From Cupriavidus sp. BIS7 (GTDB lineage: Bacteria > Pseudomonadota > Gammaproteobacteria > Burkholderiales > Burkholderiaceae), in contig NZ_ALOU01000009.1 of the NCBI RefSeq assembly GCF_000292345.1, forward strand, positions 62,001 through 126,000: a stretch of DNA of 64,000 bases. The letters are read 5' to 3'. The notes beneath the pieces are model-generated. The model was not told the origin of the DNA. It saw only the letters and a list, made by a program, of their open reading frames with translations, and made no database searches. The translations under genes and the position numbers were made by a program. Below, piece after piece: positions 44,198 to 52,319 of the stretch (the first letter of the stretch is position 1; each line of letters starts with the position of its first letter).

Positions 44198-45265
44198 TCA
44201 GCCTCGCGTGATCTCGAACTTCTTCAGGAAGCCCTGGTGGCCACCGTTGCGATTCGGCGAGAAGCCATTGGCCTGCAGCGTCTCTTCCACGGTGTCATAG
44301 AACACGCCAAGCTTCAGGATCTCTCGCGTCTGCTGCGCCGTGGCGATCGGGCGGCCAAACTCGCCAGCAATGCGCACCAGTTGCTTGATCTGCTCGACGG
44401 TGCTCGCCTTTCCAGTGCGGGTCTGGTTCCAGAGCACATCCTCGATACCGCAGCGGACATGCAGGCCCAGGGCAATGCCGATCATGTTGATAGGCAGCAC
44501 GTTCAGCACCGAACTTTCCACCGTGACCACGGCACCGTCAGGCACGGCACGCAGCATGTTTGCCAGGTTGAAGATGTTTGCCTGATCCATGCCGCCGCTG
44601 ATGGCCACCCAGTTCATGACCAGCGGGCCCTTGTAGACGCCGCGGCGAATCATCCGCTCGATCGTCTCGAAGCTATTGATGTTGTAGCACTGGAACTCGC
44701 TCTGGATTCCGGCCGCCGTCAGTCGACGGACATGTTCCTCGTACCAGCTCGGATTCGAGGGGACAACCATGTCCTTGTAGGTCTTGTAGTACTCCGGGAA
44801 ACCGCGCGAAACGCCGTTGAAGTCATCGGTACCAGCGTGCTCCGTCACGTTCATCTGCGAAGTGTTGACGGTCACCGTCACCTGGTCCGGCTTCGGATTG
44901 AGTTCGGCCAGCATGTGCCGCGTGTCATCGCTGAGCCATTTGGCGTCTTGCCCTTCTTCGGGCGCGAAGCTGATGGAGCCACCCACCTGGATGACCATCT
45001 CGGGGCAGGCTTCACGCACCCCGGCGATCAGTTCATTGAACATCGACAGGCGCTTGCTGCCCTTGCCGTTGGCTTCGCGCACATGCAGATGCAGCACTCG
45101 CGCACCGGCTTCGTAGCAATCCACGGCCTTCTGGATCTGATCTGCCATGGTGACGGGGATGTCCTCCGGGAAGTCCTCGGGAATCCAGCCCGGCGCATAA
45201 GGGGCGGCGGTGATGATCAGCGGCTGCTGGTTCTCGGGATACAGGTGGCCGTCAAGGAAATGCAT
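44198..45265 (-). CDS. BKACE family protein (3-keto-5-aminohexanoate cleavage enzyme-like)
   Basis: This 355-residue TIM-barrel protein belongs to the beta-keto acid cleavage enzyme family (formerly DUF849). The zinc ligands His59 and His61 are in VLHLHVRE. Family members exchange acetyl between a beta-keto acid and acetyl-CoA, yielding acetoacetate and a new CoA-thioester. Here it starts a leftward run with Bug, porin, acyl-CoA dehydrogenase and ligase genes, suggesting entry of a beta-keto acid into that pathway. Substrate cannot be told from sequence. Confidence 0.88.
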   Translation of the reverse strand: MHFLDGHLYPENQQPLIITAAPYAPGWIPEDFPEDIPVTMADQIQKAVDCYEAGARVLHLHVREANGKGSKRLSMFNELIAGVREACPEMVIQVGGSISFAPEEGQDAKWLSDDTRHMLAELNPKPDQVTVTVNTSQMNVTEHAGTDDFNGVSRGFPEYYKTYKDMVVPSNPSWYEEHVRRLTAAGIQSEFQCYNINSFETIERMIRRGVYKGPLVMNWVAISGGMDQANIFNLANMLRAVPDGAVVTVESSVLNVLPINMIGIALGLHVRCGIEDVLWNQTRTGKASTVEQIKQLVRIAGEFGRPIATAQQTREILKLGVFYDTVEETLQANGFSPNRNGGHQGFLKKFEITRG

Positions 45266-45741
45266 GGTGTAGCTCCAGAAGAATCGTGAATGCGGGGTGT
45301 CAAATCGTGTGGTGAATCATCTGACCTGGCTCAAATCCCCGCTTTCCCGTGCGCGTCTGGCACTTTTCCTTTTCTGACAAGAAACCGTGGCGCGATGTCA
45401 GGTTGGGGTAAACACAGTCCGCAGGCTTGCAGCGGGGCCACGCGTACAGGTTCTCTTTTGACGAGGGATCGGGGGAATCGCGCATCACAGGGATTGGCCT
45501 CTCGCGGGTGGAGAACACCGCACCTCCAGATCGGGATCACCGGCGTGGCACGAGTCTTCCCGGCGGCGCAAATTGCTTTGCAATGCAGACCCTGACCTCC
45601 TACGCTTGGAGGTACTGCGCCAAGCCACGGGCAAGGCGCTCGCGGCACAAGCAGCAGGTGCTTTAGCGGGCGCTCCTCGCCCGACGCGCCCTCGTACATC
45701 TGGCTCCGACGCATCGCGATAAGGGGGATGGTCACATTCCA
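45266..45741. promoter_or_regulatory. Divergent intergenic region, BKACE / cytochrome operon
   Basis: This 476-base gap between divergent genes holds no gene I can support; the open frames across it have no recognisable content. A small inverted repeat ATTGCTTTGCAAT (45572-45584) is the only symmetric element noticed. It must contain the promoters of both the BKACE run and the oxidase operon, but no clear -35/-10 or sigma-54 pair was seen. Confidence 0.4.
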
Positions 45742-46467
45742 ATGCGAAAGCGAATCTCGGTTCCTCTCCTGGCTTTGGTGCTGGCTTCCCTGCTTGTCTG
45801 GCCGCTGTGTGTGCTGGCGCAGTCGGAAGCCGTGCCGGCATTCAAGCAACTGGATTCGCTCGAGGCACGCGTGCAAGGCTGCGTGACCTGCCACGGCCAG
45901 AGCGGGCAAGGCACGAACAATGGCTACTATCCGCGCATCGCGGGTAAACCCGCCGGGTACCTGTACAACCAGTTGGTAGCTTTCCGCGACGGCACGCGCA
46001 GGTATCCGCCGATGAACTACCTGGTCGCCTACCTGCCAGACCCCTACCTGCGTGAAATCGCCGAATACTTCGCGAAACTGCAGCCGCCGTTTGCGGCCAG
46101 GGAGCCGGTAACCGCCGAACCCGCCGTGCTGGCACGCGGGCAGAAGCTGGTGAATAGCGGCGACACCGGCAAGGGGGTGCCAGCCTGCGTGGCCTGCCAC
46201 GGCAATACGCTCACTGGCATGGAGCCCGGCATACCGGGACTGGCCGGCGTGCGATCGACCTATATCGTCGCGCAGCTGACACGGTGGCGGGTCGGGGAAC
46301 GGCATGCGACCGAACCAGATTGCATGAAGCGCGTTGCCACGCGCCTGAGCGATTCGGATATCGCGGCAGTGGCCGCCTGGCTGGGCCAGCAGCCGCCACC
46401 GCAGAACCCGGCGCCGGAATCGTCCAACCTCGTGCGCATGCCATTCGCATGCGGTAGCCAGCGGTGA
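45742..46467 (+). CDS. Dihaem cytochrome c (c4-like)
   Basis: This 241-residue protein has an N-terminal signal or anchor segment and two CxxCH haem sites, CVTCH and CVACH, about 100 residues apart, as in cytochrome c4-type dihaem proteins. It is first in the oxidase operon and probably donates electrons to the ba3-type oxidase in the periplasm. It is followed after 6 bases by the trihaem cytochrome gene. Confidence 0.9.
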   Translation: MRKRISVPLLALVLASLLVWPLCVLAQSEAVPAFKQLDSLEARVQGCVTCHGQSGQGTNNGYYPRIAGKPAGYLYNQLVAFRDGTRRYPPMNYLVAYLPDPYLREIAEYFAKLQPPFAAREPVTAEPAVLARGQKLVNSGDTGKGVPACVACHGNTLTGMEPGIPGLAGVRSTYIVAQLTRWRVGERHATEPDCMKRVATRLSDSDIAAVAAWLGQQPPPQNPAPESSNLVRMPFACGSQR

Positions 46468-46473
46468 CCCGAA

Positions 46474-47760
46474 ATGCGAACCAGCGCACGCCTCGTGATC
46501 GGCCTGGCCCTGCTGGTGGCAATCGGCGCGGGCGCCCTGTACCTGCTGCGCCCCGGCACGTTGCCCGAACAGAAGAAAGAAGTCGCCACCAATCCGGCAA
46601 CGCAGGTCATCAACCGGGGCGAGTACCTGGCCCGCGCCGGAGACTGCACGGCCTGCCATACCGAGCCCAACGGCCGCGCGTTCGCAGGGGGGCGCGCCAT
46701 GCCCACGCCGTTCGGCAATCTCTATGTGCCCAACATCACGCCGGACGATGAAACCGGCATCGGCCAGTGGAGCGCCGACGATTTCTACCGGATGATGCAT
46801 ACGGGTGTCTCGCGCGACGGCACGCTTCTCTATCCGGCCATGCCATTCGCGTCCTATACCCGGGTCACGCGGGCGGACTCGGACGCCATCTATGCCTACC
46901 TGATGTCCGTGCCGCCGGTGCGGCAAGCCAACCGGCCACACGAACTGCGTTTCCCGTTCAACCAGCGGGACCTGCTGATTGGCTGGCGCACGCTTTACTT
47001 CAAGGAAGGCGAGTTCACGCCCGACCCGAACCAGTCGGCGCAATGGAACCGTGGCGCCTACCTGGTCCAGGGCCTTGGCCACTGCGCGATGTGCCACACG
47101 GCGATCAACGCACTGGGCGGTTCCAGCGAATCGAAGGCGTTCGAGGGCGGCATGATCCCGAACCAGAACTGGTACGCGCCGTCGCTGACATCCAACCGCG
47201 AGGCCGGCCTGGGGGACTGGGACATCAAGGACATCGCGGACCTGATGCAGGTGGGCATCTCGCACCGGGCCACGGTGTACGGGCCGATGGCGGAGGTGGT
47301 CTACAACAGCCTGCAGTACCTCAGCGACGAGGATGCCAAGGCGATGGCGGTGTATCTGAAGGCGCTGCCGCCGCGTGAATCCGAGCCGCCGCCAACAAGC
47401 CAGGCACGCCTGGTCAGCCCTTCGGTCATGGAAACGGGCCGCAGGGTGTATGCGGCGCAATGCGCGGTCTGCCATGGCGACGAGGGCAAGGGCAATCCGC
47501 CGTCGTATCCGCCGCTGGCCACTAACCGGTCCATCATCATGTCATCGCCGGTCAACTCGATTCGCATGGTGCTCAATGGCGGCTATGCGCCCGGCACGAA
47601 GAAGAACCCGCGGCCATATGGCATGCCGCCGTTCTCCCACGTCCTCGACGACGACGAGGTGGCCGCTGTCGTGACGTACATCCGCGTCGCATGGGGCAAC
47701 AGCGGCACGCCGGTGACGCCGTCCCAGGCGAACGAGCTTCGCAAGCTGCTTCCCGAGTGA
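46474..47760 (+). CDS. Trihaem cytochrome c, membrane-anchored
   Basis: This 428-residue protein has an N-terminal transmembrane segment and three CxxCH sites: CTACH, CAMCH and CAVCH. The arrangement resembles the cytochrome c subunits of membrane alcohol, gluconate or aldehyde dehydrogenases (AdhB-like), which pass electrons from a periplasmic dehydrogenase. No dehydrogenase gene adjoins; instead it sits upstream of the oxidase subunits, so it may be an electron-input arm for this oxidase. Confidence 0.9.
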   Translation: MRTSARLVIGLALLVAIGAGALYLLRPGTLPEQKKEVATNPATQVINRGEYLARAGDCTACHTEPNGRAFAGGRAMPTPFGNLYVPNITPDDETGIGQWSADDFYRMMHTGVSRDGTLLYPAMPFASYTRVTRADSDAIYAYLMSVPPVRQANRPHELRFPFNQRDLLIGWRTLYFKEGEFTPDPNQSAQWNRGAYLVQGLGHCAMCHTAINALGGSSESKAFEGGMIPNQNWYAPSLTSNREAGLGDWDIKDIADLMQVGISHRATVYGPMAEVVYNSLQYLSDEDAKAMAVYLKALPPRESEPPPTSQARLVSPSVMETGRRVYAAQCAVCHGDEGKGNPPSYPPLATNRSIIMSSPVNSIRMVLNGGYAPGTKKNPRPYGMPPFSHVLDDDEVAAVVTYIRVAWGNSGTPVTPSQANELRKLLPE

Positions 47761-47769
47761 GAACAGACA

Positions 47770-47946
47770 ATGGCCGATCCCGTCCATTCCGAACATCCAG
47801 AGGGCGCCCAGGACGAAGTTGAGCGTATCGTCAGCGGCGGCCCGTCCGGCGCGTTTGCTGTCGCGGGCATTGCCACCGCGATCGTGATCGCGATCTATCT
47901 CGGCTTCTACTTCGTGGTGTACCTGCCACGAGGCGCCGTTCAGTGA
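47770..47946 (+). CDS. Small membrane protein, cytochrome oxidase subunit IIa-like
   Basis: This 58-residue protein has a polar N-terminus (about 26 residues) and one hydrophobic helix (AFAVAGIATAIVIAIYLGFY) ending PRGAVQ. Size, topology and position directly before subunit II match the CoxIIa small subunit of ba3-type oxidases, which forms the missing helix. It is co-directional, 9 bases after the cytochrome gene and 8 before subunit II. Length alone makes the family call moderate. Confidence 0.7.
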   Translation: MADPVHSEHPEGAQDEVERIVSGGPSGAFAVAGIATAIVIAIYLGFYFVVYLPRGAVQ

Positions 47947-47954
47947 GGGACGAC

Positions 47955-48524
47955 ATGCCCCCGACCGCGCCCCACAGTGGTGACTTCGAGGCCGTGGCCG
48001 AAGCGGCGGAGCGCCGCTGGGCAATCATCGTCGCCGTCATCATTGCCGTGCTGGTGGCGATCATGATCTTTGTCGGGCTGCACTGGGCATCGATGCCGCC
48101 ATCGCGCGTGGAAACGGTGGACGCGAAGACGCTGCACATCAAGGGCGAGTTCGTCGAGAGCAACCTGGGGACGGCGATGGGCGCCGATGGCAAGGTCACC
48201 GTGCGGGTCGTCGCCCAGCAGTATTCGTTCGTTCCGCAGTGCATCGTGGTTCCCGCCGGCATGCCGGTCACGTTCCGCGGCACGAGTTCGGACGTCATCC
48301 ACGGCTTCATCGTTGGCACGACCAACGCCAACACGATGCTGATCCCCGGCTTCGTGTCGACATTCACCACCACGTTCCCCCACGCTGGCGAACAACTGAT
48401 GCCCTGTCACGAGTACTGCGGCACCGGGCACGAAGCCATGTGGGCTCACGTACAGGTTCTGCCGGCTGACGAGTTCATCGCCAGGGCGCGTGCGGAAGAA
48501 AGGCTGAGCTGTGTTCCTCGCTAG
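47955..48524 (+). CDS. ba3-type cytochrome c oxidase subunit II
   Basis: This 189-residue protein has one transmembrane helix (about 22-42) and a cupredoxin domain with the CuA motif CHEYCGTGHEAMW. Ligands Cys151, Cys155, His159, Met162 and His116 are all visible, so the CuA site is intact. The single helix, rather than two, is typical of B-family (ba3) oxidases and matches the separate small subunit upstream. The ATG at 47955 follows GAGGGA; its end overlaps the subunit I start. Confidence 0.92.
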   Translation: MPPTAPHSGDFEAVAEAAERRWAIIVAVIIAVLVAIMIFVGLHWASMPPSRVETVDAKTLHIKGEFVESNLGTAMGADGKVTVRVVAQQYSFVPQCIVVPAGMPVTFRGTSSDVIHGFIVGTTNANTMLIPGFVSTFTTTFPHAGEQLMPCHEYCGTGHEAMWAHVQVLPADEFIARARAEERLSCVPR

Positions 48525-50139
48525 AAGACTCGTGCTGGCCCACTTCTGGGTCGCCTTTGTTGCCTTCCTGGGCGCGATCGTGCTCGGGGAATGGCAGATG
48601 TACATGCGCAGCCCGCTGACGGCGTGGATCAACAACCCCGAGCACTATTACCGGTCCGTCACCGCGCATGGCACCGTGATGGCGTACGTGCTGCCAACGC
48701 TGGTGGCCATGGGCTTCGGCTACGCGATCACCGAGCTTGCGCTCAAGCGGCCGCTGATCGGCCTGCGCTGGGCATGGGCCGGCTTCTGGCTGGTGGTGAT
48801 CGGCACCGCCATGGCCGCGGTCACGATGGCCCTGGGCAAGGCGTCGCTCCTGTACACGTTCTACCCGCCAATGATTGGCAGCCCGTTCTACTACCTCGGC
48901 GTGGTGATTGTCGTGGTTGGGTCGTGGATCTGGGTGGCGCTGATGGGTGTCAACCTGCTGGCATGGAAGCGGGACAACCCCGGCGCAACCGTGCCGCTGG
49001 CCATGTTCGGCAACGTCGCAGGCGCGTACCTGTGGGCGTGGACATCGCTGGGCGCGGCACTGGAACTGCTGATCCAGGTACTTCCTGCATCGCTGGGGCT
49101 GACCGACACCATCAACGCGGGACTGGCCAGGGTGTTCTTTTCATGGACCCTGCACGCCATCGTCTATTTCTGGCTGATCCCGGCCTACGTCGCCTTCTAC
49201 ACGATCGTGCCGCGCGCCATCGGCGGACGGCTGTACAGCGACACCATGGCGCGCGTGGCATTTGCGCTGTTCCTGGTCTTTTCGATGCCGATCGGCATTC
49301 ATCACCTGTTCGCCGATCCGCAGGTCGGCGCCGGGTTCAAGTTCGTGCATGCCACGATGACCGCGATGGTATCGGTGCCAACGCTGCTGACGGTCTTCAC
49401 CATCGTGGCGTCAGTCGAGATCGCAGGCAGGCTGCGCGGTGGCACGGGCCTCTTCGGATGGCTGCGCACGCTGCCGTGGGACAACCCCATCATGCTGGCC
49501 GTGACCTTCTCCTTCATCATGCTGGGCTTCGGCGGCGCTGGCGGCATCATCAACATGAGCTACCAGCTCAATGAATCGATACACAACACGCAGTGGATCA
49601 CCGGCCATTTCCACCTGATCTTTGCCGGCGCCATCGTCATCATGTACATGGTGGTGGCGTACGACCTGTGGCCGCAGCTGACCCATTGCATGCCGCTGCC
49701 GCAGGGGCTCATGCGCCTGCAGCTCTGGCTGTGGTTCGTCGGCATGCTCGTGTTGTCGCTGCCGTGGCACCTGGTGGGCCTGCTTGGCATGCCGCGTCGC
49801 ATGGCCTACTACGACTACACGCATCCGGCGCTGCATCCGCAGGCGTGGACCGTGGTGGCGTCGACGTTCGGCGGATTGGCGATGGTCATCTCTGCCATCA
49901 TCTTCGTCTGGATCCTGGCGCGCGCGCAGCTGCGAGGCGGCGGCGCTGCGGTGCCCGCGCCCTATTCATTCAGCACGCCGGTCCACCCGGGCCTGCGAGC
50001 CCCGGTGGCACTGAACGGGCTTGGCCTGTGGGTGGCCATGATGATCGGGCTCACCGTCGTCAACTATGGCTATCCAATCGCGCAGCTTGCGCTGCTGAAG
50101 GATGCCTACGTGCCTGTGGTACCCGTCGGGAGCCGGTGA
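48511..50139 (+). CDS. ba3-type cytochrome c oxidase subunit I
   Basis: This 542-residue membrane protein is a haem-copper oxidase subunit I of the B family. The haem and CuB ligands are present: His in TAHGTVMAYV, the cross-linking His-Tyr pair in LHAIVYFW, the His pair in IGIHHLFADP and the HFH in ITGHFHLIF. A GTG start overlaps the subunit II end by 14 bases. It reduces O2 to water with electrons from the cytochromes encoded around it. B-family enzymes usually have high O2 affinity, but this is family knowledge, not shown here. Confidence 0.94.
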   Translation: MFLARRLVLAHFWVAFVAFLGAIVLGEWQMYMRSPLTAWINNPEHYYRSVTAHGTVMAYVLPTLVAMGFGYAITELALKRPLIGLRWAWAGFWLVVIGTAMAAVTMALGKASLLYTFYPPMIGSPFYYLGVVIVVVGSWIWVALMGVNLLAWKRDNPGATVPLAMFGNVAGAYLWAWTSLGAALELLIQVLPASLGLTDTINAGLARVFFSWTLHAIVYFWLIPAYVAFYTIVPRAIGGRLYSDTMARVAFALFLVFSMPIGIHHLFADPQVGAGFKFVHATMTAMVSVPTLLTVFTIVASVEIAGRLRGGTGLFGWLRTLPWDNPIMLAVTFSFIMLGFGGAGGIINMSYQLNESIHNTQWITGHFHLIFAGAIVIMYMVVAYDLWPQLTHCMPLPQGLMRLQLWLWFVGMLVLSLPWHLVGLLGMPRRMAYYDYTHPALHPQAWTVVASTFGGLAMVISAIIFVWILARAQLRGGGAAVPAPYSFSTPVHPGLRAPVALNGLGLWVAMMIGLTVVNYGYPIAQLALLKDAYVPVVPVGSR

Positions 50140-50948
50140 TGGACGACGATGAAGGCGGAATGTACGCGTGGCGCAATCCATGGTTCCGGCGGAGCCTGGT
50201 ATCGCTGGTTGCCCTGGCGGTGGTTTCGATCCTGGTGGGTTTCGTCTGGCTGCCGTCGGTCCATGCCGACTACACGGCGGGCGGCATCTGGGCTGCCATC
50301 TGCCGGGCCGCGGGCGTTCCGTCCTCCTGGGGCGACAAGTCGGCTCCGAAGGAAGGGCAACGCTCGACCGACGTCGTCCTTGATCGGTCGATGGCGCGGG
50401 CCGCTGCCCCGGATGCGGTGGGCCGTGGCGCCACGCTGGCACTGAACTGCACCATGTGTCATGGCGCGCAGGGCATGAGCATGTCCAACGCACCCAACCT
50501 TGCGGGGCAGTACCCCGAAGTGGTGATCAAGCAGCTTCACGACTACAAGACCGGAAAGAGGTCGAGCGCGATCATGGAAGCGCTGTCCGCCAGGCTTTCC
50601 GAGCAGGACATCAATGACCTGGCGGCCTACTTCGCCAGTCTCCCCAAGGCGAGAACCGCGCCGACAACCTATGACGAAACGCTTCCGGCACTGGTCCGCG
50701 TTGGCGCGCCGCTGCGCAACGTCGCACCGTGCATTGCGTGCCATGGCGGTGTCGATCAGAAGTTCGGAGCCCCGTGGCTGGAGGGCATGCCGAAGGACTA
50801 CCTGACAAGCCAGTTGAAAGCGTTTGCCAAAGGGGAACGCCACAACGACCCCGAAGCGCAGATGCGCAATATGGCGCGCACGATGACGCCGAAGGAAATC
50901 GAGGAAGTCTCCACGTTCTACGCGCGCAAAGCGCCGCCGGCACAGTAG
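50139..50948 (+). CDS. Dihaem cytochrome c, membrane-anchored
   Basis: This 269-residue protein has an N-terminal transmembrane helix (about 19-42) and two CxxCH sites, CTMCH and CIACH. The ATG overlaps the subunit I stop (TGATG), so it is translationally coupled and probably a bound electron-donor subunit of the oxidase. It is the last gene of the operon. It is a third cytochrome c in the operon, giving seven haem-c sites in total with the two upstream. Confidence 0.9.
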   Translation: MDDDEGGMYAWRNPWFRRSLVSLVALAVVSILVGFVWLPSVHADYTAGGIWAAICRAAGVPSSWGDKSAPKEGQRSTDVVLDRSMARAAAPDAVGRGATLALNCTMCHGAQGMSMSNAPNLAGQYPEVVIKQLHDYKTGKRSSAIMEALSARLSEQDINDLAAYFASLPKARTAPTTYDETLPALVRVGAPLRNVAPCIACHGGVDQKFGAPWLEGMPKDYLTSQLKAFAKGERHNDPEAQMRNMARTMTPKEIEEVSTFYARKAPPAQ

Positions 50949-51227
50949 AAACCAGCCGGCCGCGTCATTTTCCGCTCCATCATGCAGCGGACTCTGCTTG
51001 TACGAAATCCGCTCATTCTGATGATCCTCGCCGCCAGCCGCGAGATGACGGCCACTTGCCCCCTTGCCGATCCTTCCAAGGCGTTGCCGCCGCCCTCGCG
51101 GCAACGGAAAAGTGCGGGTGACCACCATAGACCGTCCATGCGTCCCCTGGCTCGCTTGCGCGATTGGATTTATGAGCTATTGGTTGTTCTTATGTGCTTA
51201 TTCTTACGCACTCTCCCGGAGACCGTC

Positions 51228-52250
51228 ATGGATGCACGAAGCGAACTGCAAGCCACCGTGGATGCCCTGGTACAAGCTGGCAAAGGCCTGTTGGCCGCCG
51301 ATGAAAGCGGGCCGACGATCGCCAAGCGGTTCCAGCGCATTGGCGTGGATTCGAACGAGGAGAACCGCCGGGCATGGCGTACGCTGCTCCTTTCTGCGCC
51401 AGGCCTTGGCGATTTCATCAGCGGTGTGATCCTTTATGAGGAAACGCTCGGTCAGCGCGCCGATGACGGCACGCCGCTGCCAGAACTGGCCGCGCGTCAG
51501 GGTATCGTGCCCGGCATCAAGGTGGACAAGGGCAAGCTCGCACTGGCCCTCGCCCCCGGAGACGAGATCACGGAAGGTCTTGACGGACTGGCCAAGCGGC
51601 TTGCCGGCTATCGCCAACAGGGCGCGCGCTTTGCCAAGTGGCGCGCGGTGTTCAACGTATCGGACAGCCTGCCCGGACGGCTTGCCATCAAGGCCAATGC
51701 GCAGGCGCTGGCCGCCTATGCCGCCATTTGCCAGGAGTCTGGCGTAGTGCCCATTGTGGAGCCCGAGGTCCTGATGGATGGCGCGCATTCGATGGAGCGA
51801 TGCACCGAGGTGACCGAGGCCGTGCTGCACGAAGTCTTTCACGCGTTGCATCGGCATGCGGTGGTGCTCGAGCATATGCTGCTGAAGCCCAGCATGGTGC
51901 TGCCCGGCAAGGAGGCCGGGCGCGCAACGCCGGCTGAGGTTGCCGCGCAGACCGTGCAAGTGCTCAAGCGCACGGTGCCCGCGGCGGTGCCTGGCATCTT
52001 CTTCCTGTCGGGCGGGCAAACACCCACGGAGGCCACCGCCAATCTCGATGCCATGAACCGCATCGGCCCGTTCCCGTGGCGGCTCAGCTTTTCGTACGGG
52101 CGCGCCTTGCAGGAGCCGCCTCTGCTGGCCTGGCACGGCGACGCCGCGAACCTGGCGCAGGCGCAACGGGCACTGCTGCAGCGCTCAAGGCTGAATGCCA
52201 TGGCGTGCCTGGGACAATATCAGGCCGCGCTGGAGGATGCGACGACCTGA
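51228..52250 (+). CDS. Class I fructose-bisphosphate aldolase
   Basis: This 340-residue aldolase has the eukaryote-like class I signatures ADESGPTIAKRF and LLKPSMV with Schiff-base Lys220, plus FAKWRAV. It splits fructose 1,6-bisphosphate into two triose phosphates (EC 4.1.2.13) without metal. CCCGGAGACC precedes the ATG. Upstream is a 279-base gap and downstream a GH15 gene in the same direction. Class I aldolase is less common than class II in these bacteria, so it may serve a stress or storage-sugar role. Confidence 0.93.
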   Translation: MDARSELQATVDALVQAGKGLLAADESGPTIAKRFQRIGVDSNEENRRAWRTLLLSAPGLGDFISGVILYEETLGQRADDGTPLPELAARQGIVPGIKVDKGKLALALAPGDEITEGLDGLAKRLAGYRQQGARFAKWRAVFNVSDSLPGRLAIKANAQALAAYAAICQESGVVPIVEPEVLMDGAHSMERCTEVTEAVLHEVFHALHRHAVVLEHMLLKPSMVLPGKEAGRATPAEVAAQTVQVLKRTVPAAVPGIFFLSGGQTPTEATANLDAMNRIGPFPWRLSFSYGRALQEPPLLAWHGDAANLAQAQRALLQRSRLNAMACLGQYQAALEDATT

Positions 52251-52319
52251 ACGTTCGACGAGCACAGTCAGAGGGGCCCCGTCAGCATGGCGACGGGCCT
52301 CACCTGACCCAGGACCACC

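Noticed and set aside
45331..47475. 714-codon open frame on the minus strand
   Set aside because: Antisense to two cytochrome c genes with CxxCH motifs; no family features in its product.
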